A stretch of DNA of 64,000 bases, from the NCBI GenBank assembly GCA_964019135.1, contig OZ025249.1:5072039-5136038 (forward strand), given 5' to 3'. Shown here piece after piece: positions 60,101 to 64,000 of this stretch; the first letter of the stretch is position 1; every line of letters begins with the position of its first letter. The translations under genes were made by a program, and so were the position numbers. Origin of the DNA: Arenicola marina (Eukaryota; Annelida; Polychaeta; Arenicolidae). The notes beneath the pieces are model-generated. The model did no database searches. It saw nothing but the letters and a program-made list of their open reading frames with translations, and had not been told where the DNA came from.

Positions 60101-60977
60101 TTATAGATCGGAATCTGTTTGGAATGTAACGGAAAAGTAAAAAATCACTGTTTATTTCATTATCTTTTTTCAAAATATATATATAATATATGTATATATA
60201 TACATGTTTTATTGTGATATATATTTGTCCCCCCCCCCCCTCTCGTGGCGGTGCAGGGGTTGGACGAGGCGCGGACGGTGCGCCAGTTCCAGTACCAGGG
60301 GTGGGCCCGGGGCCAGAGTCTGCCCTCCTCCTGCCTCTCCCTCATCACCCTCCTCGGCATGGTGGAGAAGTGGCAGCAGCGCTCCGGCAACCAGACCATC
60401 ATCGTCCACTGCATGTAAGGCTGTCTGGGCAACATGGGGGAAGGGGGAGAGACTGTCACCATGGAGTCAGTGATGGGGAGAGGCAACATGGGAACAGACT
60501 GTTCTAGTCAGTGATGGGGTGGGCGGGGAACTAGACTCTTAGACTAAGAACTAAACGAGGTTTTACCAATGTGAGGCCGACAATACAACGGATTAATTAA
60601 TCTGGTATCATGGGACAATCTTGTAATTATTCATTATGGAACACATTAATGATGGTAATGACAATGTTCAAAGAATAACATCAGTGTTGGTTTTAGAGGG
60701 TTACCCAGAATGTCTGCAGTAGTTTGCACGGCATGTGATACCACCACACAGCAGTTTGTCCTCTGTAACTGTACACGTCTTTAAGGTTGCTTGTGTGTGT
60801 CTCTCGTGGCGTGGTGACCCGTGTCGTGTTTCGTTGAGCAGGAACGGCGCGGACCGGAGCGGCCTGTTCTGTGCCATCAGCTACATGGTCGAGCGACTCA
60901 AGGTGGAACAGGAAGTGGACGTCTTCCAGAGCGTCAAGCACACCAGGGTCAACAGGCCACAGATCGTCCCCAGTCTG
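27054..60977 (+). CDS. Receptor protein tyrosine phosphatase, R2B-like catalytic half, trefoil/EGF/kringle/FN3 ectodomain (partial gene, 36 exons)
   Basis: This gene encodes a single-pass membrane receptor with two cytoplasmic tyrosine phosphatase domains; the expected role is dephosphorylation of phosphotyrosine proteins under control of an extracellular ligand or cell contact. Exons: 27054-27194, 27629-27763, 28876-29124, 29709-29843, 30609-30746, 32004-32141, 33827-33925, 34627-34923, 35233-35369, 35675-35891, 36207-36515, 37045-37347, 38473-38696, 38981-39050, 39390-39496, 39939-40131, 40675-40789, 41993-42305, 42784-42826, 43414-43528, 43975-44069, 45888-46072, 47672-47759, 48278-48354, 48657-48693, 49009-49106, 55418-55537, 55807-55955, 56395-56530, 57788-57937, 58248-58347, 58661-58737, 59142-59276, 59755-59886, 60257-60414, 60842-60977. 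All join in phase with GT-AG borders and no internal stop. Residue numbers in the other entries count from the first codon here. The first exon opens in phase 1, so a start/signal-peptide exon is missing upstream; the last exon is beyond the window. Confidence 0.93.
27629..27763 (+). CDS. Exon 2: EGF-like repeat 1 (Tie/MEGF type, eight cysteines)
   Basis: Residues about 48-92, a 135-nt phase 1-1 exon between TTGCAG and GTAAGT. It shows the pattern C-x2-G-x-F-G-x2-C-x3-C-x-C-x5-C-x6-C-x3-C-x4-W-G-x2-C, as in the laminin-like EGF repeats of Tie receptors, MEGF proteins and scavenger receptors (segments [10 protein letters not shown] and [14 protein letters not shown]). It is separated from the other EGF exons by the kringle exon, which suggests that the kringle was inserted into an EGF run at a phase-1 intron. 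Confidence 0.88.
   Translation, partial: NVGRVISAGGAASSVAVRPARCVTATQGSVPRVALATDGAKDVY
27764..28653. other. Intron 2, non-repetitive part
   Basis: Unique sequence with a C-rich tract at 28,155-28,178. No extra exon recognised. Confidence 0.6.
28654..28820 (+). mobile_element. tRNA-derived SINE copy 4, just upstream of the kringle exon
   Basis: A-box-like GGTGTAGTTGTTAGCGG, B box GGTCCTGGGTTCGAATCC, body GGGGCATGTTTCATCC and tail AAACGGCCTGAAACACC. The element lies within the 3' part of intron 2 and ends about 55 nt from the kringle exon. Confidence 0.72.
28876..29124 (+). CDS. Exon 3: kringle domain
   Basis: Residues about 93-175, a single 249-nt phase 1-1 exon. Six cysteines lie in kringle order. 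The signature [FY]-C-R-N-x8-W-C is met by [14 protein letters not shown], and the closing [11 protein letters not shown] matches the family C-terminus. Kringles bind proteins, lysine side chains or lipids in plasminogen, HGF and ROR kinases. I know of no vertebrate receptor tyrosine phosphatase with a kringle, so the combination is unusual. A tRNA-derived SINE ends less than 60 nt upstream of this exon. The acceptor is preceded by a C-rich tract. Confidence 0.93.
29709..29843 (+). CDS. Exon 4: EGF-like repeat 2
   Basis: Residues about 176-220. Eight cysteines in the same Tie/MEGF arrangement as exon 2 (start [11 protein letters not shown], end [12 protein letters not shown]). It has the same length (135 nt) and phase as exon 2, which supports descent by exon duplication. 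Acceptor TTTGCAG, donor GTGAGT. The usual G-x-F-G motif reads G-L-F-D here. Confidence 0.87.
30609..30746 (+). CDS. Exon 5: EGF-like repeat 3
   Basis: Residues about 221-266 (138 nt). Cysteine pattern as in the neighbours; key segments [10 protein letters not shown] and [14 protein letters not shown]. Acceptor TTTGCAG. I chose the donor CAG|GTCTCT at 30,746 because it is the GT that keeps phase 1; it is weak by sequence, so the exact 3' border is less certain than for other EGF exons. Confidence 0.83.
32004..32141 (+). CDS. Exon 6: EGF-like repeat 4
   Basis: Residues about 267-312 (138 nt). Eight cysteines, with [10 protein letters not shown] at the start and [10 protein letters not shown] at the end. 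Acceptor TTTGACAG, donor GTAAGC, phase 1 on both sides. Together with exons 2, 4 and 5 it forms an array of similar modules interrupted only by the kringle. Confidence 0.87.
33827..33925 (+). CDS. Exon 7: shortened EGF-like repeat 5
   Basis: Residues about 313-345, only 99 nt against 135-138 nt for its sisters. It keeps the C-terminal six cysteines ([12 protein letters not shown] and [10 protein letters not shown]) but lacks the first loop C-x2-G-x-F-G-x2-C. Splicing is phase 1-1 with acceptor CCTCAG and donor GTACAC. Either the repeat is truncated in the protein, or a small exon with the first loop lies in the 1.7-kb intron 32,142-33,826; I saw none. It is the last EGF module before the fibronectin repeats. 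Confidence 0.78.
   Translation, partial: TAAAFAPPRRVTPRRAAVAPAAPPAGLGPCVT
34627..34923 (+). CDS. Exon 8: fibronectin type III repeat 1
   Basis: Residues about 346-444, one complete FN3 domain in one phase 1-1 exon of 297 nt. Landmarks are the B-strand tryptophan (SITVTWPAW), the C-strand GYFLYLKTW, and the F-strand tyrosine ([13 protein letters not shown]). The GDGP turn before the C strand resembles the first FN3 of R2B phosphatases. FN3 domains form the rod of adhesion-type phosphatase ectodomains. Confidence 0.88.
35233..35891 (+). CDS. Exons 9-10: fibronectin type III repeat 2
   Basis: Exons 35233-35369 and 35675-35891 encode residues about 445-562, joined in phase 0 inside the domain. 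The AB region carries a polar insert ([16 protein letters not shown]) before the core SVAWR. The second half has HYEIYF and the F-strand [15 protein letters not shown]. The paired cysteine position WGCDRV recalls the second FN3 of R2B proteins. An N-glycosylation sequon (NYT) is visible. The donor CGG|GTCGGT is weak but is the one that preserves frame. Confidence 0.85.
36207..36515 (+). CDS. Exon 11: fibronectin type III repeat 3
   Basis: Residues about 563-665 in one 309-nt phase 1-1 exon. Core landmarks: [14 protein letters not shown], then VLYYVLRYK, then [20 protein letters not shown]. Acceptor GCGCAG, donor GTGAGT. This is a canonical FN3 with both the Trp and the Tyr of the fold. Confidence 0.9.
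37045..37347 (+). CDS. Exon 12: fibronectin type III repeat 4
   Basis: Residues about 666-766 in one 303-nt phase 1-1 exon. Core landmarks: [24 protein letters not shown] and [15 protein letters not shown], with one NAT sequon. Cysteine in the BC loop parallels cysteine-bearing FN3 repeats of R2B phosphatases. Acceptor CCACAG is preceded by a pyrimidine-rich CACC repeat. Confidence 0.89.
37684..38132. repeat. 17-bp minisatellite in intron 12, about 26 copies
   Basis: Unit GATCGGGTTAGGGAGGT with TTCGGGAGG and GTGAGGC variants. Single GATCGAATTAGGG-like precursors occur upstream at about 37,547. Despite GGGTTAGG it is not a telomeric hexamer array. Confidence 0.95.
38473..39050 (+). CDS. Exons 13-14: fibronectin type III repeat 5
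   Basis: Exons 38473-38696 and 38981-39050 join in phase 0 and encode residues about 767-864. Landmarks are [31 protein letters not shown] and then [13 protein letters not shown] from the second exon. The split just before the G strand is typical of two-exon FN3 modules. Upstream is an intron with a 17-bp minisatellite and a C16 tract directly before the acceptor. Confidence 0.88.
39390..40131 (+). CDS. Exons 15-16: fibronectin type III repeat 6 (closest to R2B)
   Basis: Exons 39390-39496 and 39939-40131 join in phase 0 and encode residues about 865-964. Landmarks: [20 protein letters not shown] and [18 protein letters not shown] followed by YGPAT. From memory, vertebrate R2B proteins have T-x-Y-x-F-T-I-R-A-S-T-x-K-G-F-G-P at the same place, so similarity to that group becomes clear from here on. 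The exon 16 donor GTGAGT is followed within 15 nt by a GGTACC-rich repeat. Confidence 0.9.
40142..40360. repeat. GGTACC-rich short tandem repeat at the donor of exon 16
   Basis: Units of 8 or 16 bp built from GGGGTACCGGGGTACCAGAG start about 10 nt after the exon 16 donor. Many copies contain the palindrome GGTACC. Confidence 0.92.
40675..42826 (+). CDS. Exons 17-19: membrane-proximal module of R2B type
   Basis: Exons 40675-40789, 41993-42305 and 42784-42826 (phases 2 and 0 between them) encode residues about 965-1121. The segment [10 protein letters not shown] and then [14 protein letters not shown] followed by [11 protein letters not shown] match the last extracellular module of PTPRK/M/T/U, where the order is YQIVVEE, GDNKTYNGYWN and YRIYF. 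R2B proteins carry a furin site here; I see no R-x-[KR]-R motif, only LREREEK and LVRRD. The intron between exons 17 and 18 is almost entirely a 28-bp minisatellite ending at the acceptor. Confidence 0.87.
40909..41992. repeat. 28-bp minisatellite filling intron 17 and ending at the exon 18 acceptor
   Basis: Unit CTGACCTGTCGCCCCTATCT then CCCCGCCG, about 38 copies. The last unit is changed from CCCCGCCG to CCCCGCAG, which is the acceptor used by exon 18. A ten-unit block (about 41,213-41,492) is repeated 280 nt later. Confidence 0.94.
42311..42492. repeat. 26-bp minisatellite at the donor of exon 18, seven copies
   Basis: Unit GCAGCCTCGTTCTCAATCTG followed by GGTCAT. The first unit begins five nt after the GT of the exon 18 donor. 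Confidence 0.95.
43093..43410. repeat. 33-bp minisatellite before the transmembrane exon, about ten copies
   Basis: Unit GACCTGGTTCCCTGCCTGTA then CTGTTCACACCCT. The last unit reads GACCTGGTTCCGTGCCTG and passes into the acceptor CTTCCAG of exon 20. Confidence 0.92.
43414..44069 (+). CDS. Exons 20-21: transmembrane helix and juxtamembrane start
   Basis: Exons 43414-43528 and 43975-44069 join in phase 2 and encode residues about 1122-1191. After VVPDDGGS comes a strongly hydrophobic stretch of about 25 residues ([18 protein letters not shown]), then CIKKKKQNR, a positive stop-transfer signal that puts the C-terminal side in the cytoplasm. The following part is polar ([20 protein letters not shown]). 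Intron 21 (44,070-45,887) is a 37-bp minisatellite and its length is a multiple of three. Confidence 0.92.
44092..45887. repeat. 37-bp minisatellite with about 48 copies of the exon 22 acceptor
   Basis: Unit GCAGTGGTCCTCTCTATCAG then TACCTCTACCCTGTTCC. The true acceptor and first exon bases are TTCCGCAG|TGGTCCT, and the same string occurs in most units. The array fills nearly all of intron 21 and is open in all three plus frames for long distances. Confidence 0.96.
45888..47759 (+). CDS. Exons 22-23: wedge and N-terminus of phosphatase domain D1
   Basis: Exons 45888-46072 and 47672-47759 join in phase 0. They hold a short acidic juxtamembrane stretch, the helical start of D1 ([14 protein letters not shown]), and the phosphotyrosine recognition loop KNRYGNIVA, completed by exon 24 to [15 protein letters not shown], near-invariant in active PTP domains. 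The juxtamembrane region is clearly shorter than in vertebrate R2B proteins. Both exons begin directly at the end of a minisatellite whose units contain the same acceptor. Confidence 0.92.
46073..46620. other. Unique part of intron 22, with a possible retroelement 3' tail
   Basis: At about 46,375-46,515 a stretch ends in GAATAAACGTCACTGAATCTGA and a short CTGAAT repeat; an AATAAA plus short tandem tail is typical of non-LTR retroelement 3' ends. No coding part is left. Low confidence on the family. Confidence 0.35.
46621..47671. repeat. 50-bp minisatellite, 21 copies, carrying the exon 23 acceptor
   Basis: Unit GGAGCTGTGGGCTGACTTGG then TAATGTTTCTTTGATACTTC and CTCACCGCCA. The exon 23 border reads CTCACTGACAG|GAGCTG, and each unit carries the cognate CTCACCGCCAG|GAGCTG. 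Units also hold a donor-like TTG|GTAATG. Confidence 0.96.
47829..48125 (+). mobile_element. tRNA-derived SINE copy 5, split by a younger insertion
   Basis: Head with A box TAGCTCAGTGTGTAAGCGGG at 47,833, then a break at 47,877; the B box GGTCATGGGTTTGAATCCC and body resume at 48,042. It lies in intron 23. Confidence 0.72.
47878..48039 (+). mobile_element. 162-bp SINE-like insertion nested in SINE copy 5
   Basis: Flanked by a 10-bp direct repeat ACAGGTCATG at 47,868-47,877 and 48,040-48,049, a target-site duplication. It contains an A-box-like TTGCCCAGTAGGTGGCGCGT and ends with GCGCCCTATATAAGCTGAAT. Part of the head (47,894-47,908) also matches the CTCF core at 14 of 15 positions. Confidence 0.6.
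48278..49106 (+). CDS. Exons 24-26: D1 core (NYID, ATQG and MVTNLVE motifs)
   Basis: Exons 48278-48354, 48657-48693 and 49009-49106, phases 0 and 1 between them. Motifs in order: [35 protein letters not shown], then [19 protein letters not shown] and TNLVEDGR. These are the standard conserved blocks of classical PTP domains. Exon 25 is only 37 nt. The donors of exons 24 and 26 are both included in tandem repeats that continue into the intron. Confidence 0.93.
48340..48490. repeat. 37-bp repeat spanning the donor of exon 24, four copies
   Basis: Unit GGAAACTATATAGATGTAAG then TGGGGCTAAAACTATGA. The first unit is the real exon end and donor; the fourth recreates the same donor exactly at 48,466. 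Confidence 0.93.
49080..51225. repeat. 56-bp minisatellite with about 38 copies of the exon 26 donor
   Basis: Unit GTGACCAACCTGGTGGAGGA, TGGCCGG|GTAAGCTCAGT, CCCTCTCTTATCGTCATG. The first 27 nt are the 3' end of exon 26 (coding VTNLVEDGR), then its donor, then intron sequence and a copy of the preceding ATCATCATG. A thirteen-unit block is repeated at an offset of 728 nt (landmark ACCTGATGGAGG at about 49,868 and 50,596). Confidence 0.96.
51226..53262. other. Unique middle part of intron 26
   Basis: AT-rich. A diverged tandem duplication with shared GCATCGTGGG and TGGAACAAAATGA lies at 52,443-52,510 and 52,616-52,690. A CTCF-like 13-of-15 match lies at 51,343-51,357 on the minus strand. No exon recognised. 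Confidence 0.5.
53263..53995. repeat. 14-bp minisatellite, about 50 copies
   Basis: Unit TACACCCACCCCTA with CGG, TCGG and CG variants. Larger blocks recur within it (for example TATACTCACCCC twice). Confidence 0.94.
54000..55411. repeat. 39-bp minisatellite ending at the exon 27 acceptor
   Basis: Unit GCTGTGGCCGTGCACTGTGA then GGTGACAGTGTTGCCCCTG, about 36 units, the downstream third with shortened units. The last unit passes into TTGGTTCCAG, the acceptor of exon 27. The 13-codon period makes it open in several frames on both strands; I do not regard it as coding. Confidence 0.95.
55418..56530 (+). CDS. Exons 27-29: D1 with WPD loop and catalytic P-loop
   Basis: Exons 55418-55537, 55807-55955 and 56395-56530, phases 0 and 2 between them. 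They carry [11 protein letters not shown], the WPD loop [10 protein letters not shown] with the general acid Asp, and the P-loop [10 protein letters not shown] made across the exon 28/29 border (nucleophile Cys near residue 1,441), followed by [11 protein letters not shown]. Every catalytic element expected for an active tyrosine phosphatase is present. The preceding intron is 6.3 kb and starts and ends in minisatellites. Confidence 0.94.
56120..56300. repeat. 21-bp repeat in intron 28
   Basis: Unit around AATGTGTACTGCATTTGTAC, seven or eight imperfect copies between exons 28 and 29. Confidence 0.85.
56637..57650. repeat. 21-bp minisatellite in intron 29 with a large internal duplication
   Basis: Unit ATAAACCAAGACGTTGCCAA plus T, with GTGGTC and CCGAGACG variants. 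A block of about 459 nt starting near 56,643 recurs near 57,102; long stretches read identically in both. Confidence 0.95.
57788..57937 (+). CDS. Exon 30: D1 C-terminus and linker
   Basis: A 150-nt phase 0-0 exon. It completes the Q-loop (MVQTL from exon 29 plus [13 protein letters not shown]), where the first Gln activates water in the second catalytic step. It then gives the C-terminal helix and a linker ending LEEEYE, as R2B proteins end this exon with EEF. The donor GAG|GTCAGG is weak; reading on instead gives a stop six codons later. Confidence 0.9.
57938..60256. other. Introns 30-34 around D2 exons
   Basis: Short introns without minisatellites. A GGGTGGGTGGGTGG stretch lies at about 58,815-58,855 and an AT-rich run with (TA) repeats at 60,172-60,205, followed by C12 just before exon 35. 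Confidence 0.6.
58248..59276 (+). CDS. Exons 31-33: N-terminal half of phosphatase domain D2
   Basis: Exons 58248-58347, 58661-58737 and 59142-59276, phases 1 and 0 between them. They hold [20 protein letters not shown], which matches the R2B D2 signature KNR-x-M-D-x-L-P and lacks the KNRY loop tyrosine of D1. Then come [27 protein letters not shown] and [14 protein letters not shown]-x-PLPNT-x-DFW is characteristic of receptor PTP D2 domains. The donor of exon 33 is CCC|GTATGT. Confidence 0.91.
59755..60977 (+). CDS. Exons 34-36: C-terminal half of D2, probably catalytically weak or dead
   Basis: Exons 59755-59886, 60257-60414 and 60842-60977, phases 0 and 2 between them. They hold [10 protein letters not shown], a degenerate WPD loop ([16 protein letters not shown], Asp missing) and the P-loop VHCMNGADRSG, in which Cys and Arg are kept (compare VHCLNGGGRSG in R2B D2). 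Exon 36 ends [10 protein letters not shown] at the usual border before the last helix exon. Known R2B D2 domains have little or no activity and are thought to regulate D1 or bind partners. The final exon is past position 64,000. Confidence 0.91.
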
Positions 60978-61017
60978 GTGGGTGGAGGGTAGGGGGGACG
61001 ATGGGGGGGGGGGAGTG

Positions 61018-61085
61018 GACGTCTTCCAGAGCGCCAAGCACACCAGGGTCAACAAGCCACAGATCGTCCCGTCTGGTTGGTGGAG
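61018..61085 (+). pseudogene. Duplicated 3' end of exon 36 in the following intron
   Basis: About 60 nt with landmarks GTGGACGTCTTCCAGAGCG and CACCAGGGTCAACAAGCC repeat the end of exon 36 (60,918-60,985) with its downstream GGTGGAGGG. There are three substitutions and a small deletion before the donor, where GTGGGT has become GTTGGT. The original is the spliced copy. Confidence 0.9.
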
Positions 61086-61163
61086 GGGGCGCGGGCGGGG
61101 GAGGGGGGGGGGGGGGTGAACGGGAGAGGTATGTCCCTGTGTATTGCTTATTGTTCTATTTTA

Positions 61164-64000
61164 ATTTCTCCAAGATAACCGCCAGTATAGGACTATGTAT
61201 TTGGATCTTTCTCCATGGTAACCGCCAGTATAGGACTGTGTATTTGGATCTTTCTCCAAGATAACCGCCAGTATAGGACTGTGTATTTGGATCTTTCTCC
61301 AAGATAACCGCCAGTATAGGACTGTGTATTTGGATCTTTCTCCAGGATAACCGCCAGTATAGGACTGTGTATTACGATCTTTCTCCAGGGTAACCGCCAG
61401 TATAGGACTGTGTATTACGATCTTTCTCCAGGGTAACCGCCAGTATAGGACTGTGTATTTGGATCTTTCTCCAGGATAACCGCCAGTATAGGACTCTGTA
61501 TTTGGATCTTTCTCCAAGATAACCGCCAGTATAGGACTGTGTATTTGGATCTTTCTCCAGGATAACCGCCAGTATAGGACTGTGTATTTGGATCTTTCTC
61601 CAAGATAACCGCCAGTATAGGACTGTGTATTTGGATCTTTCTCCAGGATAACCGCCAGTATAGGACTGTGTATTACGATCTTTCTCCAGGGTAACCGCCA
61701 GTATAGGACTGTGTATTACGATCTTTCTCCAGGGTAACCGCCAGTATAGGACTGTGTATTTGGATCTTTCTCCAGGATAACCGCCAGTATAGGACTCTGT
61801 ATTTGGATCTTTCTCCAAGATAACCGCCAGTATAGGACTGTGTATTTGGATCTTTCTCCAGGATAACCGCCAGTATAGGACTGTGTATTTGGATCTTTCT
61901 CCAAGATAACCGCCAGTATAGGACTGTGTATTTGGATCTTTCTCCAAGATAACCGCCAGTATAGGACTGTGTATTTGGATCTTTCTCCAAGATAACCGCC
62001 AGTATAGGACTGTGTATTAGGATCTTTCTCCAAGATAACCGCCAGTATAGGACTGTGTATTTGGATCTTTCTCCAGGGTAACCGCCAGTATAGGACTGTG
62101 TATTTGGATCTTTCTCCAAGATAACCGCCAGTATAGGACTGTGTATTTGGATCTTTCTCCAAGATAACCGCCAGTATAGGACTGTGTATTAGGATCTTTC
62201 TCCAAGATAACCGCCAGTATAGGACTGTGTATTTGGATCTTTCTCCAAGATAACCGCCAGTATAGCACTGTGTATTTGGATCTTTCTCCAGGATAACCGC
62301 CAGTATAGGACTGTGTATTACGATCTTTCTCCAGGATAACCGCCAGTATAGGACTGTGTATTTGGATCTTTCTCCAAGATAACCGCCAGTATAGGACTGT
62401 GTATTAGGATCTTTCTCCAAGATAACCGCCAGTATAGGACTGTGTATTTGGATCTTTCTCCAAGATAACCGCCAGTATAGGACTGTGTATTGGGATTTTT
62501 CTCCAAGATAAGCGCCAGTATAGGACTGTGTATTTGGATCTTTCTCCAAGATAACCGCCAGTTTAGCACTGTGTATTTGGATCTTTCTCCAGGATAACCG
62601 CCAGTATAGGACTGTGTATTTGGATCTTTCTCCAAGATAACCGCCAGTATAGGACTGTGTATTACGGTCTTTCTCCAAGATAACCGCCAGTATAGGACTG
62701 TGTATTACGATCTTTCTCCAGGATAACCGCCAGTATAGGACTGTGTATTTGGATCTTTCTCCAGGGTAACCGCCAGTATAGCACTGTGTGTTTGGATCTT
62801 TCTCCAAGATAACCGCCAGTATAGGACTGTGTATTACGATCTTTCTCCAGGATAACCGCCAGTATAGGACTGTGTATTTGGATCTTTCTCCAAGATAACC
62901 GCCAGTATAGGACTGTGTATTACGATCTTTCTCCAGGATAACCGCCAGTATAGGACTGTGTATTTGGATCTTTCTCCAAGATAACCGCCAGTATAGGACT
63001 GTGTATTACGATCTTTCTCCAAGATAACCGCCAGTATAGGACTGTGTATTTGGATCTTTCTCCAAGATAACCGCCAGTATAGGACTGTGTATTACGATCT
63101 TTCTCCAGGATAACCGCCAGTATAGGACTGTGTATTTGGATCTTTCTCCAAGATAACCGCCAGTATAGGACTGTGTATTTGGATCTTTCTCCAGGATAAC
63201 CGCCAGTATAGGACTGTGTATTTGGATCTTTCTCCAAGATAACCGCCAGTATAGGACTGTGTATTTGGATCTTTCTCCAAGATAACCGCCAGTATAGGAC
63301 TGTGTATTACGGTCTTTCTCCAAGATAACCGCCAGTATAGGACTGTGTATTTGGATCTTTCTCCAAGATAACCGCCAGTATAGGACTGTGTATTTGGATC
63401 TTTCTCCAAGATAACCGCCAGTATAGGACTGTGTATTACGGTCTTTCTCCAAGATAACCGCCAGTATAGGACTGTGTATTTGGATCTTTCTCCAAGATAA
63501 CCGCAAGTATAGGACTGTGTATTTGGATCTTTCTTCAAGATAACCGCCAGTATAGGACTGTGTATTACGGTCTTTCTCCAAGATAACCGCCAGTATAGGA
63601 CTGTGTATTACGATCTTTCTCCAGGGTAACTGCCAGTATAGGACTGTGTATTTGGATCTTTCTCCAAGATAACCGCCAGTATAGGACTGTGTATTACGGT
63701 CTTTCTCCAAGATAACGGCCAGTATAGGACTGTATTACGATCTTTCTCCAGGGTAACTGCCAGTATAGGACTGTGTATTTGGATCTTTCTCCAAGATAAC
63801 CGCCAGTATAGGACTGTGTATTACGATCTTTCTCCAGGGTAACTGCCAGTATAGGACTGTGTATTACGATCTTTCTCCAGGGTAACTGCCAGTATAGGAC
63901 TGTGTATTACGATCTTTCTCCAAGATAACCGCCAGTATAGGACTGTGTATTACGGTCTTTCTCCAAGATAACCGCCAGTATAGGACTGTGTATTAGGATC
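61164..64000. repeat. 43-bp minisatellite, at least 65 copies, running off the window
   Basis: Unit ATAACCGCCAGTATAGGACT, GTGTATTTGGATCTTTCTCC, AAG. Variant positions: TTTGG/TTACG/TTAGG and AAG/AGG/AGGG. It lies in the intron after exon 36; the exon that closes the phosphatase gene must lie beyond it. Confidence 0.97.

Noticed and set aside
61161-63710. Many minus-strand frames with a YTGGY/ERSKYTVL repeat
   Set aside because: The 43-bp unit shifts frame each copy and happens to lack stops; all share the same repeat peptide.

Overview
The window is animal nuclear DNA, most likely from a cephalochordate (amphioxus, Branchiostoma). I infer this from three things: a large receptor gene with compact GC-rich exons joined by GT-AG introns with mostly phase-1 module borders, dispersed tRNA-derived SINEs, and an extreme load of minisatellites, many sitting exactly on splice junctions. 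By my tally about 22-23 kb of the 64 kb (roughly a third) is tandem repeat. No bacterial-type features and no virus-derived elements were seen.

Positions 1-27,053 hold no gene I can support. They contain ends of DNA transposons (a pogo/Tigger-like end at 601, a short palindromic element at 1,202, a hAT-like MITE at 23,033), a perfect 105-bp inverted repeat (1,411-1,515 and 4,292-4,396), tRNA-derived SINEs (7,154; 18,757; 26,636), and many tandem arrays. The largest arrays are 47 copies of a 60-mer (10,251-13,070) and about 89 copies of a pyrimidine-rich 28-mer (15,131-17,627). Several CTCF-like motifs lie in the unique gaps, two of them as close pairs.

Positions 27,054-60,977 hold one large plus-strand gene, incomplete at both ends. 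I traced 36 exons with consistent splice phases (5,351 nt, 1,783 complete codons). They encode a receptor protein tyrosine phosphatase. From the last fibronectin III repeat to the second phosphatase domain it closely follows the vertebrate R2B group (PTPRK/PTPRM/PTPRT/PTPRU). Its ectodomain is different: trefoil, EGF, kringle, three more EGF repeats, a shortened EGF, six fibronectin III repeats and a membrane-proximal module. A transmembrane helix, an active-looking D1 domain and a D2 domain without the WPD aspartate follow. No MAM or Ig domain, the R2B hallmark, is visible. The start codon and signal peptide exon lie upstream and were not identified; the last exon lies beyond position 64,000, past a 43-bp array that runs off the window.

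The most striking feature is that introns of this gene carry minisatellites whose unit contains the exon edge and the splice site itself: about 48 copies of an acceptor before exon 22, 21 before exon 23, four copies of the donor of exon 24, about 38 of the donor of exon 26, and a two-copy duplication at the donor of exon 36 that looks like an array being born. Amphioxus minisatellites at exon-intron boundaries have, as I recall, been described as 'mirages'. Several occurrences in one gene, at different stages of growth, make this locus a useful natural series.
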